Source of the DNA: Rotaria macrura
Lineage: Eukaryota; Rotifera; Eurotatoria; Philodinida; Philodinidae
Assembly (NCBI GenBank): GCA_900239685.1
Contig: OENT01000600.1
Coordinates: forward strand, 1 to 64,000
Length of the DNA: 64,000 bases
Direction of reading: 5' to 3'
The position numbers were made by a program, and so were the translations under genes. The notes under the pieces were generated by a model, which was not told where the DNA came from, ran no database searches, and was given only the letters and a program-made list of their open reading frames with translations. Positions 39,301 to 51,590 of this stretch are shown piece by piece; position 1 is the stretch's first letter, and every line of letters starts with the position of its first letter.

Positions 39301-42292
39301 CCTCAATAATTGCATGTTATCAGTACATGCTTTGCATATTTTTGGTCAAGATTTATTCAAAAACAAAATCAGATAATTCTCAAAACATCTTTAACACGCC
39401 TGCCCACACAATCAGCCTGTTCTTTTAAAATTGAGATTTTCTCAAGGTTTTTTTTCGTTCATTATAAACTTTTATTGGTTACAGTTTACTATTCAAGTGC
39501 ACTTGAATATTCTGCCTACGGATGGTAGTTATGAATAATCCCATTATTATATCTCTCGCTTTTAGTCACATGATCACAGGGCTTCTTTATTATATATTTC
39601 AAACCGCATTTTTAACGATCAAAGCTGACATTCTTTGGTTAAATATTCTAATGCAATATCTATTAAAACTTGCGTTTCATCATAGAAACATTTCAAAAAA
39701 GGTTGACGAGAACTTCTATTCTTAGGGGGTGGTGATTAACAGGTAGCTGAACTGGTGGATCCGCCAGTGGTTTTTAAACATAACCTTTTCATAGGAAAAA
39801 CAATTCTAGTCATCAGAATTTGTTACCGAAAAAAAAATGATTCGATAGAATCATTTCATATAATTATTACACTTAATACAATCGATGAGTTCGAAGAATA
39901 GTGAATCACAAATACGTAGAAATTCGTTAATATAAATGAATATCGTCTCGCTCATAAAATTTTTTCAATCGAATAAATTCTACTTTTGTTTTCAATTTGT
40001 TATTGGACGTAGTGAAATAAAATACAAAATACAAAAATTATTCAAATTGGTTGGATTATATTATCAGCAATTTCACAGTTACTTCTGATAATTAAAATCA
40101 ATGATTAACATTGATTATAAGCAATCGGAATGATTATTTCGTATTTATAATAACAGAAAGACGTAGATAAACTAGCTCTTCTTATGTCACATGTATTAAT
40201 ACGGTTTTAATGGTAAGGTATTAAATAGGAAAAAAAACAAGGAAAAATTACGAACGACAACGCCTAGTGAAGAATATGCATAAAAATGAAAGAAAACAGA
40301 ACATGTGACCTATTGATGCTTTGACATATCATAATCAACTATATACATCAAATGAAACTAAATGACGAAATACTTAGTATGAGAAAAATATCAAAACATC
40401 GTCTTTTTCCGATTAGAATATGACTTGGTAAACGAAAACTCTTTTTTTTTGAAGTTCTTGTATGGAAGGAAATTTTTTCATCACACTGCTACTTTTAATA
40501 ATGTCATAGACTACATACGTTTTCATTCATGTTGAACAAACGAAAACTGAACTTATCTATGTATATACATAATACTATATAGTCCATGTATTTTGTTTTT
40601 GCCTTTACAGTATTTTATAAGATACGATTCACAGAAAGAGCGCAAGTACTCACGCAAAATATTTCCGTCTAGAAACAAAAATATCAGCTGTAATTTCAGC
40701 TGCACGTGCAAAACGAAGCGTAAATTTAGATACAAATACGGAGTGCGGGCGTTGATATGAGGATGGTCACAATGTGTATGATATCATTGTTCGTCAATAA
40801 ATTTTACCTTTGAAACGAATCCATTAGGATTTTTAAAAGTAGGAGACTCTTCACTTTCACCACTGGATTCATCCTGATTTAATTGTTCAGCATGAACAAA
40901 TGTTCGTAATTGTTGATAGCCCAATGGCTAAAACGAAAATAACGATTATTAGAAATTATCTTTTCCTCTATTAAACATAATAGTCTATTACTTGACCAAG
41001 TAGAACGTTTTGCCATGCTCGAAATATAGCTAGAAATATTTTTTCTCTTGGTATATAACTGGCAAACAGATATTCATCTTGATTTTTTGTTCGTAGTTTG
41101 ATTGCGTTTGGTATGACTAAAGCAGATTTTTCTCTTGTTACACTCACTATGTCTATGTAAGGAATATGTAACTGAAAGAATCGAAATTTCTTTAAGTATT
41201 ATAGAGAAGAAGAAAAAACAAATGTATATGACCTACACTTTCTTCCCATTTGAGAAAACATGCATAAAAACACAGATAATTTGTTGAAATAAAAATTCGT
41301 CCATGCATAAATACTTCTTTTCTCCATGCGCACGGATAGGCTATAAAACATGTTATTTGTTACTGATAATCTGATTTTTACTACATACCAATGATTAGTT
41401 TTTCATCTGATGGTAAATCAGTAAATATAACATTGAAATCTTGATCACGAATTCGGAAGCTCTATTTAACGAAAAATAATCTATTTAGAACAAGATCAAG
41501 CAAATGATTCTATCGACTTGGTTGATAGTGAATAAAAACGAAAAAGCTTATCTACATGATTTAACAATTTACATCAAATAATTTGTAAGATAGTCAAACG
41601 AAGATTCCTTTTTTTTGTTAAATAAAAAGTATACCGTGGTACGAACTGCTTGTCGTTTTTTCTTGACATTTGACGAATGATTGACTAGTTCAGATACATA
41701 GGTGTTTGGTTTGATCGATTTCGATTGTGTTAGAGTTGTTTTTTTATCGGTATTAGATAATACAGAACTTCTTTGCGATTCATTATTTTCTTCAATATTT
41801 GCATCTTCGATGATGTTATAAGGAACTGTGAAATCTGGTTGATCTTCTTCGGTTCGTAAGGCTAGAAGAAATAGTTTGATGTATTTGTTTTTCAATATTT
41901 CATACATATTCTATAGTCATACTATTGTTATCGTGATGTTGAAAACCATTACTATCCGATAAAGACTGTTCATAAGATATAACCGGGATTGAAACCGTCT
42001 GGGAACGAACTCCTTTAAACGGCTTATAATGCTTGAATTCATCAAGATCTTGATGCCATGGTTTATTGCTATTTTCACGATTATTTACATTTGTAGTTGC
42101 CGTCTGATACAACGTATCATTAGATAAATCGACCGTGTCTTCTTTTGTTAGTCGTTTTCGCTTAACCTTCGATTTTAAATGACCAATAACGGAATTCGAT
42201 TTGATATTTAAACGACTGTGTAGAGATTCATGTCGTTGTGTAGATTTCTCGTCGGTCATTGTTTTTTCTCTATCGTCATCATGATGCGACAT
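36309..42292 (-). CDS. GRAMD1/Aster-like sterol transfer protein, 12 exons
   Basis: ER-anchored protein that senses plasma-membrane lipid through a GRAM domain and carries sterol in a VASt domain. Exons: 42292-41923, 41861-41635, 41461-41389, 41340-41237, 41171-40992, 40927-40808, 37669-37555, 37503-37339, 37285-37164, 37096-36907, 36834-36748 and 36706-36309. All phases close, giving 716 residues, close to animal GRAMD1. Residues 1-199 are a charged, low-complexity leader. The GRAM domain spans about 200-320 (RDQDFNVIFTDLPSDEKLI, FISTNYLCFYACFLKWEE, SVTREKSALVIPNAIKL). VASt lies at about 405-575: VDTLFELSFGDNAFTRAF, DYTHGSWF, TFMGTNVLSC, YTDTFYVATRYCLVQ, then GFVKTFIEKN across a splice. One membrane span lies at about 655-675. 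The tail ends in CxxC-x11-CxxC (C697, C700, C712, C715), a possible zinc ribbon. The sixth intron (3.1 kb) houses a transposon remnant. Confidence 0.88.
37784..39769. mobile_element. Degenerate hAT-like DNA transposon in the GRAMD1 intron
   Basis: The ends form 14-bp imperfect inverted repeats: CAGTGGTGGATCCA at the left and, as reverse complement, CACTGGCGGATCCA at the right. The flanking 8-mers GTTTTCAT and GTTTTTAA agree at 6 of 8 positions, fitting an aged 8-bp target duplication. CAGTGG ends and 8-bp duplications are typical of hAT elements. I recognise no transposase in the 2 kb interior. Short frames at 38.2-38.5 kb are open on both strands and uninformative. Confidence 0.55.
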
Positions 42293-43863
42293 TTATTTTA
42301 ACGTTTCAATGCGTAAATAGGTAAATATAAGAAATATTGAGGAATAGGTTATTTTATATTCTCTCCGATTTTCACTTCAGTGATTACATCAAGCGACATA
42401 TAACTAACCGTATGTACGTATATATATATATATACATACAATTATAGATTCATATATACCAACGTAAGCAGTTTTCCTTTGCTATGACAAGCTTCATATT
42501 CGTTGATTTTCCTGCTAGCATGCTCTTTGTACGGCCTCTTCACACGCTACGTCATGAATGATCAAGAGTCATACAAACACTTTAAGAATGTTAAGGTGAG
42601 GCAAATTGGGCATAAAATCGCAACATATTTTTCATAGGTATCTGTGCAGCCTCAACCATAGATTAACGACATCTGTTATGAAATCCACCACAATGCATTT
42701 TTTTTGGACTCAATTGCATTGAGTAGCAATGAAAGAGGACATCGCTTGAGAACCAAACGGGAAATCTATCATGGTTGAATTCTTATGCTTGTGAATCGAT
42801 ACTTATTATTTCTGCGATGTAAATAGAACAATTTGCAGAAAAAAAAGAATCATCGAATGAGTGAGTATAAACTTAGTTACATCAGACAATTAAACATGAT
42901 TCAACCACATGTTTGAGATCGTTTTATTTTGAAATAGAATTCAATACAAAAACAATTTCTGCATTCAATCAAAATGATAATTTTTGTACGATTAGAATAA
43001 TGCACATTCTGTTTTTCAAATTATGATTTCACCTGAAAGAAAATAGATCACAATTAGCAATAAACGATCAGTAATTATAGTTGATTGTATAAATACTGTG
43101 CATCATCTTATTTCAAATAGAAGTATTTTGACATTCATAATCGATACAAAAAAAAAAAAACTAAATTATGCTTAAACGTAGTAGTTCATCTTGCTGAAAA
43201 ATTTTCATCGATCAATTAATAGTGATTAGCATGCTGAACATTGATTGAGAATATTTAGAATAGTTTAGAAATTTTCATAGTTTTTTTTTCATTAGATACC
43301 GATATAAAAATGATCATTAGATTTGTTTAATATACTACTCTACACAGTAGTTTAAAATTCATCAAAAAATGTTATCATAATAAATATACGAAAAGTCACG
43401 ATCAACAGTTTCCATATATACAAATGAATATTGATCAAGAAAACGAAGACATGCATAAATACCTACGAATCTTCTCGTTTTATCTTAGTTTTTGTATTGT
43501 CCTCATCAGTATTTGTCATTTTGAAATACCATTCTATGCTATACGATTAATAAATGTACGAAATCATAAATCATGCTGCAACTAAGTCACATTGCTTTTT
43601 CATATAATATGCCATGAATGATGAGTATCTCGTACAGTCGTGAGTACTTTGTCGCATTTCGAGTGAACGAAGTATATGAAGACGAGGACGATGTCAGGAG
43701 AAAACGTAAGAGGAGTGAAACGATAAGACAAATGAAGATAAATGTGGAAAAAAAACAGGAATGAAGTAATACTTCACTAGTAGAAAAAAAGAAGAAAGCG
43801 AAAAACGAACGAATGTTACATCTAATGTGAAACACGAAGGTTAAGATGAAAATGAGCTTAACA
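42293..43863. other. Intergenic, GRAMD1 upstream side
   Basis: AT-rich; includes a (TA)n run at 42419-42434. Minus-strand frames near 43.6-43.9 kb overlap the end of the next gene in another frame and look incidental. Confidence 0.45.
42419..42434 (+). repeat. (TA)n microsatellite
   Basis: About eight TA units lie upstream of the GRAMD1-like gene. Confidence 0.85.
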
Positions 43864-44649
43864 TTAAATAGGCGGTCCGAGAAAACCAGGTGAAATTTTC
43901 CCACCACCTGTCCAATCTGTAACTTTTACCGTTCTACGAAACGATGACAGAGGATTTGACACAACTGGATTAACTATACCTGTAGGAATAGGAATTGAAG
44001 GTTGTATATTATTAACAATAGGTTGCATCGAAGGTTGTACGATTGGTGTCGATAGTGGTACACCCATAGAATACGGATAAGAGACATTCATTGAAAAAGC
44101 AGGTTGTGCTGCATATTGAGGCGAAATCACAGGTTGAGGTACTGGATCCGGTCTAAAATTTGACATCATCATAGGTTGATATCTTGGTGTTGATTGGGGA
44201 GGTGTCATAGGTGGAATATGATACAGTGGTACCATAGGCTGTATTTGTTGTTGAGGCATCATCATTGGTAGACTCTCTAATGGTGAAAACATCATCGGTT
44301 GATTCGGTTGCATATACGGATAGGAAGAATAGTTATTGTTCAAGTAAGCCGCATAATTATTATAAGAATAACCGCCATAGTTATTGTAAAATTTTGGGTA
44401 AGTAATGGGTACTAATGTTGGATGTATTGGATGGGAACGTACGGGTGGTATAGAATGTTGTGGACCATGTAAATGTTGATATGGATGATGATATTTCGTT
44501 TGTACAGGAATTTCTGCTGTTGGGGATGGTCTTATTTTTCGTAGGAGACTTCTTTTGCGTTTTTTACCACCTGAAACTTTTGGCTTTCGTAATGGAGATG
44601 ACTTTCTTTTGTTATATTCATTGACTAGTTTCGAGTTGCCGATACCCAT
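43864..44649 (-). CDS. Myristoylatable, Pro/Gln/Met/Tyr-rich protein of unknown function
   Basis: A single exon with an ATG start, 261 residues. The N-terminus MGIGNSK fits the N-myristoylation consensus (Gly2, Ser6), and a dense basic patch follows (KRKSSPLRK, GGKKRKRSLLRK). Together these would favour membrane association; the basic patch could alternatively act as a nuclear signal. Residues of about 55-225 are low complexity, rich in Pro, Tyr, Asn, Met and Gln (NNYGGYSYNNYAAYLNN, PMMMPQQQIQPM), as in prion-like or condensate-forming proteins. The C-terminus returns to a conserved-looking segment, VKVTDWTGGGKISPGFLGPP. I do not recognise the family. Sustained coding bias over the full length on one strand supports a real gene. 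Confidence 0.65.
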   Translation of the reverse strand: MGIGNSKLVNEYNKRKSSPLRKPKVSGGKKRKRSLLRKIRPSPTAEIPVQTKYHHPYQHLHGPQHSIPPVRSHPIHPTLVPITYPKFYNNYGGYSYNNYAAYLNNNYSSYPYMQPNQPMMFSPLESLPMMMPQQQIQPMVPLYHIPPMTPPQSTPRYQPMMMSNFRPDPVPQPVISPQYAAQPAFSMNVSYPYSMGVPLSTPIVQPSMQPIVNNIQPSIPIPTGIVNPVVSNPLSSFRRTVKVTDWTGGGKISPGFLGPPI

Positions 44650-45019
44650 TTGAGATTCTTCCGTATGATAACTACTCGTCTTATACCACTAAACGCAACA
44701 ATTATTGATTTGTTTCACCCATACTCAATAATTGCAAGACGGAAAGATGAGCATGAAATTATGAGAAGCAAGCCATACAAAAGAATAACGAATGAGCAAC
44801 TAGAGAAAGAAAGAATAAGCACTCAGCCAGAACGAAAAAGATGAAAGATGTATGTATCGAAGGAGTAACGCAATTCAAGTGCATGCATTGCGATGACAAT
44901 TTAACTCATAATACTTCTCATATCTATATCGACATCTTTATGAATGCATATATTCTTTTGCAAAGACTATGATTCAATGACATGGATGGTTTTTATTCAG
45001 ATAAACTATTCATTGTAAT
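44650..45019. other. Divergent promoter region
   Basis: 370 bp separate two divergently transcribed starts and should hold both promoters. A plus-strand open frame (44650-44844) begins directly at the opposite gene's ATG and shows no family resemblance. I regard it as incidental. Confidence 0.45.
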
Positions 45020-46434
45020 ATGCTTGGAAAATCGAATGAAACCTTCACACATCCAAGAGATTCGTTTTATGATGATGAAGATTTAAATACAACATTACCA
45101 GCAACACCAGTTATATCATCAATACGTATCTTAACATCAAAGCCACCTATTTATCGTCAACAAAGTCAGAGTAGTAGTTCTCCATCACCATCATCTTGTT
45201 ATTCTGATCATGATGTGACTGATGTATCTTCTCTCGGTGGTGAACATCTTCAGTCACGACAACAACAACATCAACAACAACAGCAGCAGCAGCAGCAGCA
45301 ACATCAACAACGACAGCAGCAGCAGCAGCAACAACAACAACAAAAACATGATGATCATCAAAGAAAATTAGATCATGCTGAAGAAAACCCATTCCATCTT
45401 CAATCAATGAGACATGTTCTATTAGGTTCGTCAGCGCCGACTAGTCGTCCACCATCTCCTGCACATCCTCAAAAGCAATTAAGTAAAAAACATGTTAGAA
45501 TCGTTGCTGACGAGACAGATAACAATCTTCAACATCATTCAAATCGTTCTCTTCACCAGCAGCCTTATATTCATGGTCATTCGAAAGACTATCGTCGAGT
45601 TCGTTTGACATCATCAGCAGTTAACCGACAAAAACAGCAACAAAGAATCGAGCGTGAAAATTTGGTAAGATAAAGGGAAAAAACACGAGTCCTTGTTGAA
45701 ATACATTCTTTTGTTCTTTTATCTGGGAGTTTTTTTCTTTTTACAAATACAACTTGTATATCTTTCATCGTCGATTCAGGCCATTAAATTAACTTATATG
45801 TTTGTTCAAACTCCGTCTTTCACTACTTTTTACTCCCTATTTACTTTTCATTAGAATTGTGCATTACTTAACATCCAGCCGAAATTCCCCTAAGGGTATA
45901 AATTTAAAGTAAAACGAGATGTAAAATCATGGGTCGATTTTTTTTCTTCCTTTCAAATGAAAAGCATTAGAATGATGATTGAAAAAGAAAACTTTAATTT
46001 TTCTTTGACCTAAGACAATACTATTGTGATATATATTATAACTAACTTTTGTTCTTTCTTTCTTTTCTGTTGTTTTAAAGAGAATATTAGAACGCCTTCA
46101 ACATACTCGTGCGACAAGCACTCTGAAACGTGATGAACTTCTATCTCATTATGATCGTCAAATGGGTTATGTCACATGTCCAACACCTCCACTTATTTCA
46201 CCACAGACTCGTCTTAGTGGTCGACCATCAAGTGCCACTATAATGTCTTCTACGTTTTCTACATCAGGAAAAAAATCTAACAATCAAAGTCGACCATCCT
46301 CTGCTTCAAATGCAATGAATAGTAACAATACACGATCTCGTCCTGCATCAGCATCGACATCAATACATGGCAGTAGTCGTTCGTCATCAGCTCGACGACC
46401 AATATGGAATGATCGCTGGCAACAGCACGAATGA
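45020..46434 (+). CDS. CFAP97/Hemingway-like protein with polyglutamine tract, 2 exons
   Basis: Exons 45020-45664 and 46081-46434 join in phase 0 (TTG then GTAAGA; TTTAAAG then AGA) to give 332 residues. The segment spanning the junction, RQKQQQRIERENL continuing into RILERLQ, is the basic/coiled signature of CFAP97/Hemingway proteins, which act in cilia and flagella. Upstream lies a disordered Ser/Pro-rich region and a long Gln/His tract (about residues 81-108). Downstream, residues of about 245-325 are rich in Ser, Arg and Ala with repeated RPSSA-type motifs, also common in these ciliary proteins. The family call rests mainly on the short conserved helix, so it is moderate. The 416-nt intron is T-rich and longer than local norms. 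Confidence 0.65.
45260..45343 (+). repeat. CAA/CAG polyglutamine tract
   Basis: Mixed CAA and CAG codons, broken by CAT (His) and CGA (Arg), encode a run of about 28 residues inside the CFAP97-like exon. The interruptions should limit slippage. Confidence 0.9.
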
Positions 46435-47385
46435 CACCTTCTTTTCTCCTTCATATGTTGAATAAATCAAACGAAGAAGAACACCACAACAAATTCCTTG
46501 AACTTTTTGTTCGTGATAATGTAATTGTCGTTGTTTTTTTTTTTTATATTATTATATCATTCTATTTTACTCTGTTGTATAAAACATATCAGTCGAAATG
46601 CAACTGACATTGAATAAATTCACATTTGTTATGAATTCGTTGTCACAAAAAATCTAGAAAATCGATATATAAATTTAAGTTTGATATTGCTTCTCGAACT
46701 ATCAAGTAAATATATATATATATACATATCAAAACGCGTCTCATTGATAACATCTAGATCAATAGCTATGATAATTGGCAATTAGTGAAAAGATTCTTTA
46801 GCGTATAATGACCATCGAAATAACAAGCAAAGAATAGTGTCTTTCGTATCGTAGAATATCAAGTTCTGTTCAAATTCGAGTATCTATACAGAGATTATTA
46901 GAATGTATTATTTTCTTTCTCTAGTAGATAAATAGGTATGTTCTAATTAATAGCTTTATAATGGACATCACAAATCTAATAGAAAAGAGAAATAAAATTG
47001 ACGTCAATGTTTCGATTTTCAATTGGACATTGATTTAAAACATGTTTTACTGATGAATAAAACGAACCATTTGAGATGAAACTATTTATTTATGTGTCTA
47101 TTTCGTTCAATGTCGAACAACAAATAATCTTATCAGAATCACGGCTTGATTTTTTTAAATATTCAAACCTAAATGGGTTGTGTCTTAACACAACAATGAA
47201 TAATGAATATAGTAGAAGTAGACAGGCTAAAAATTGAAGTATACAATCTCTGATATCATTCATTGATCATCTTATCATTTATCTGATTCACAGAAAATAT
47301 ACAATGTCAATAGTTAAAAATGTTGAGACAAACATAGATTAGTTACATTGAACGAAAAAAGTATCCGAAATAATTTAAATATTGT
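46435..47385. other. Intergenic between convergent genes
   Basis: AT-rich; carries AATAAA-like words after the CFAP97-like stop (about 46460 and 46613) and a (TA)n run at 46711-46724. No gene was seen. Confidence 0.45.
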
Positions 47386-47673
47386 TTAAAGCGCTGTAAC
47401 ACGTAATGGCTTTGGTTCAAGTTGTTCATCAAATAATTGTTCATAGAAATCTTCATTTACTTCTTCTTCTTCATCATCATCTTTTGCTTGTCCTTCTATA
47501 CTAGATGAAGTTGATGATTCAGGAATCGATGATGACAATGCTGTTAGTAAACGTTGAAAAGAATTAACATCGACTTCCAATGCATTGACTATATTAGATA
47601 AATTACGGCAAATCCGTTGTAAAGAAAGCAATAAAATTAGAAGTGTATCCGATGTTAATGCAGGAAAATTCAT
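47386..47673 (-). CDS. Small acidic-tailed protein of unknown family
   Basis: A single exon with an ATG start, 95 residues. Residues 5-48 are strongly helix-forming with heptad-like Leu/Ile spacing (LILLLSLQRICRNLSNIVNAL). They are followed by a Ser-rich linker and an acidic block (DDDEEEEVNEDFYEQLFDEQ). The design suggests a small coiled-coil subunit of a larger complex. I do not recognise the family. It could also be one exon of a longer gene, although I found no partner exon nearby. Confidence 0.45.
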   Translation of the reverse strand: MNFPALTSDTLLILLLSLQRICRNLSNIVNALEVDVNSFQRLLTALSSSIPESSTSSSIEGQAKDDDEEEEVNEDFYEQLFDEQLEPKPLRVTAL

Positions 47674-50600
47674 GATCGTCAGTGAACCATTCGTTTAGTC
47701 ATATTAATGACGATTATCAAAAAGAAAAAAGAAATTGAATTTTATCATCTACGTAAACGACATAGATTATTAATATCATATTCTGCAAGTATGTTTTTAT
47801 CATTCCTGACATGTATTGCTATAATAGAAACCAGGAAAAAGATATATCAAGGAAATAAAATAATTCATTAAAAATCAATACTATATATCATGTTAAAGAC
47901 AAGGACAGAAATCTTGATTCTTTGTTTACTTCAAGTCGAGTAAGGCAAGGCATTCAGACAGAAATAAATATCTTAATTAACTAGGAATAGAAAAAAAGAA
48001 AGAAAATAGATATCAATCTATTACATTTTTCTCATCAAAATGGATTAGTCAGCTTTCTTCTTCTTGTATGCATAGAAGACAGACCAAACATATGAAGAGA
48101 AAAAAAATCAGCAGTTCATCTTCACAACGAACAACGACCTGACCTTAATTCAAATAATAAGCACTTAGTCTATTCCTCACGAGATTCAAGTGTTAAACTT
48201 AATATTGATATACGTTCTATGCTTTTACGTCGATCAACTATGTGTATTGTATAGATACAAGACGAATAGTTGAATCCGAAAGTTGACTATTACATCGTAA
48301 GACTTCTTATTGGTTCGTTACTCTTAGCATAGCTACTTTTCTTACATCATGTATAGTTGAAAACAGCTTTCTTCTACTTGTTACATGATGATGTCATCGA
48401 TAATTACTCTATATAATGTTAATTCTACTTCAGTGAATATATTTCAAAATATAATTGAAAGTGCTCGAATATTTTCTTTTCAATAAGTACTTTATACATA
48501 AAATCTTGAAACACTTTATTTTAACATTTTAACAGGAACCGCGTGTAAGTTCTCTCCTATCAAAGTGATCTTGATTGATTTGCGACAACTTTTGTTTTTC
48601 AATACTTCCGATATAAATGTATCGTTTCATTTTTTTTTAATAATGAATCACGAGTTCAAATTAACGGATGATTTGCTTGATTATCACTCATGAAATGAAT
48701 TTTCTTCTATTCAATTATTATATTACAATGTTCATTTGAAAATATAATCAATGATAAGATAGTATGAGAATATCCACAATTTAAAAAAGATTGAGTCAAT
48801 GAAAGTGTGTTGTGAAAAATGACAGCAATAGAAATTTTCAACTCATCAAGTCTACACTAGTCCTACGAATTTATTCGACACATTCTATCATGCCAATAGC
48901 AATATCTGTAACCTCTTGTAATTTTTTTTTAATTTACTAAGTGATTCTCTCCAAATTCAAAATATGTGATGTGTTCATCATCACGTTGAGTATAATGATA
49001 AATGAGTATAAAAAAAAGTTTTCAAATCAATATCCATATTTTCTTTTTTGATTACATGATTGAAAGTAGTATGAATGCAGGCCAAAAAGGACTACTATGA
49101 GAATGAATTTTGAATAAGCACATAGCTAGCGTAAGAAAAAAAAATCAAGATAAGATCTATATCATGAATTCATAAAGATACTCTTCTCTATTCTTTTTAA
49201 ATAATGATCATTAATCAAATTGAATATGATTGTACTGACTTGTGGTCTCAACATGATTATATCTTTACCACGTAATAGATACCTTTTCTCCTACGATTTA
49301 GATGAAGAATAATTAAATATTCTACGTTTAATCTAAGATTGAAGATGCAAAAAAAAAAGAAAATTGTTCTAGAACAATACATAACTCAAAGCGAACTACT
49401 TTCAACTACATTGAAGTGGTTAGGAAATTTTGCGAGGAGAAAAATACATCGATAATACATAAGTGGTCGTTCTCTTCTGAACTGCTAATTAGTTTATCGT
49501 ATTACTATATATATAATAAATACATGTACGAATAAGTTGAATTTCATGGAATATCACTTATTATCATGTGTACGTCTAATCTCTTGACGTATGCATGATT
49601 TGTCTGCCTGTGCTCGCATTCATATGCTCGGTTCGATCATTATCCGATTGACTGTAAATTTGATCTGATTAGCTGTTTCTATGTTAGACGTATTGAGATT
49701 GATGAAAATCGATGCCAAAGCACACAAAAGTAATGCATTGCATGTGTCACGACGTGTAACACATATGATCTAACAAGAAAACGAAAAGAAATGGATTTAT
49801 TTCTTTTTTTACAAATTTACACATGTTGCCATGATACAATTTAACATAGAATGAGAGTTCATATGAAATTTTTTAGTAGAATTTATTGTAAATTGAGAAC
49901 AATGTTTTGCAAAGATACTTTCCGAACAAAAAACGATTCCGGAATGGTCATCGTTATTATTCATGAATATGGAACGTCAAATCAAACATTCTTAATAGAT
50001 GTGGTTGTTTTGAACATTTACATTATGAACAATTTTAGATGCTGACGAAAAATCATTCGTTCTATTTTGAGAATATCTTATGACGAAAGCCATTGTTTCG
50101 TTGGTTAAGAAAAAACAAACACAGTAGAAACTTATTAATTAAGTGTGAAGACCCTGATCAAATAGTATGAAAACGATAGAAACAGAGTATAGGTAATTTA
50201 TTTTTACCCTACTAGATTTTTACTTTCTTCGAGTTTCGATCGACACACAGAAAGTGAAAGGGATATGCTTCAACCCGAAAATCGAATTCAATCAAAGATA
50301 ACTAATGATGGGTGCGAGAGTGGGGTTTCGATCCGGCCATATCCTACGGGTAAATCAGAAAAAACGACCCGTGTTGAATTTTGGTGACTCATATCGATTA
50401 AACTCTTTAGTTAACTGTGTAGTATTTGAAATGTTTATAAAATCTGGAATACGTGGACACCTTTATTCAAAATCATAATTTATCGAAATGAAATTTTGAA
50501 TTTGAGATACATCTTATCAGTTTCGTTCGTTTCGATATCTAGTTTCGTTCTAGAGTTTTTTCTATCGATCTATTTGTGATAAGACTGATTTCTTATTTAA

Positions 50601-50808
50601 GAATAAATTTCATGCCTTTGCTTCTAACTTGGCTGACAAGCATGATTTGGACGATGGATATTGTTGTCTTTTTAAATGATAAAACGTGAAACAAATAACG
50701 AAAGAAACTCAAATTCTTCGGCTCGTCTACGCCACGTGTAACTTGATTGATCAAGTTTTTGAAACTTTTTTTGCGAAATTGATAGAGCGGTATACATCAA
50801 TAGATGCA

Positions 50809-50817
50809 GTTTTCTTG
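50809..50817 (+). repeat. Target-site duplication, left copy
   Basis: GTTTTCTTG, identical to 51582-51590, directly abuts the left arm of the miniature element. Confidence 0.75.
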
Positions 50818-51581
50818 GGACGAGGTGTGTTTTGAGCACCACAGAATATGACAACTGAGCACCGATTTAATTGTATGTGAAAAGAGCACCGAAAAATAAG
50901 ACAAATGAGCACCGATTTAATTACACATGAAATGAGTCCAATAAAATTATTCTCTTTGGAAGAAAAGTAGAAACAATAGATAGATAGTAAATACAATGAT
51001 GAAACAATAACTATTAATATTATAAAGAATTTTTATTAATATATTGTTTGGAACGTAAACTTGTATTTCATATCGGCATAATGGATATTTCCGATATTGA
51101 CTACAACTATATGAATATTTAGTATAGAATCGGTTAAATTTGTGGAACGATACTTGATGCTATGGTACTATTGCATTAGCCTCATCGAGAGATTTTACGA
51201 GATTTAATACTTGAAATTCATTGTTTGACATTTTACCTTGATTGACAGAAATTCTTACGAATTTACTGCTATTGATTTATATGTGAAACATAAGTCCTTT
51301 GGATTTAATAAATTAATTGTCATGAGATTAACCGATTCGACCTGAGCTTATTACAAAGCAATACTTGTCACCATACATACTGCAAATTCGATCGGTTTTT
51401 AATGAGTTTATCTCATTTATATTGTTTTTTAATTTGATCCTTATTTCACGTGTAATTAAATCAGTGCTCAATAGTCTTCTTTTTCGGTGCTCATTTGTCT
51501 TATTTTTCGGTGCTCTTTTCACATACAATTAATTCGGTGCTCAGTTGTCATATTCTGTGGTGCTCAAAACACATTTAATCC
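50818..51581. mobile_element. Non-autonomous Mutator-like (MULE) miniature element
   Basis: A 764-bp element with long inverted arms: left 50818-50933, right about 51443-51581. Both arms start GGA, differ over the next 5 bases, then share TGTGTTTTGAGCACCACAG and continue nearly identically. Each arm is built of sub-repeats starting GAGCACCG, spaced about 22-30 bp. The right arm has one extra sub-repeat of 23 bp. An exact 9-bp direct repeat, GTTTTCTTG, flanks the element. Long arms plus a 9-bp duplication are the mark of Mutator-like elements. No transposase is encoded, so it would need one in trans. Arm identity is high, which suggests fairly recent activity. Confidence 0.8.
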
Positions 51582-51590
51582 GTTTTCTTG
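51582..51590 (+). repeat. Target-site duplication, right copy
   Basis: GTTTTCTTG, the exact partner of the left flank. Confidence 0.75.

Noticed and set aside
41900-41922. Donor GTATGA at 41905 for GRAMD1 exon 1
   Set aside because: Using it puts the next exon out of frame with a stop soon after. The GTATGA at 41922 keeps the phase.
45147-45407. Minus-strand Val/Ala-rich frame
   Set aside because: It is the complement of the CAA/CAG polyglutamine tract in the CFAP97-like gene.
50300-50345. Possible tRNA-like or SINE B box (GGGTTTCGATCC)
   Set aside because: No A box at the right spacing and no cloverleaf could be folded by eye.
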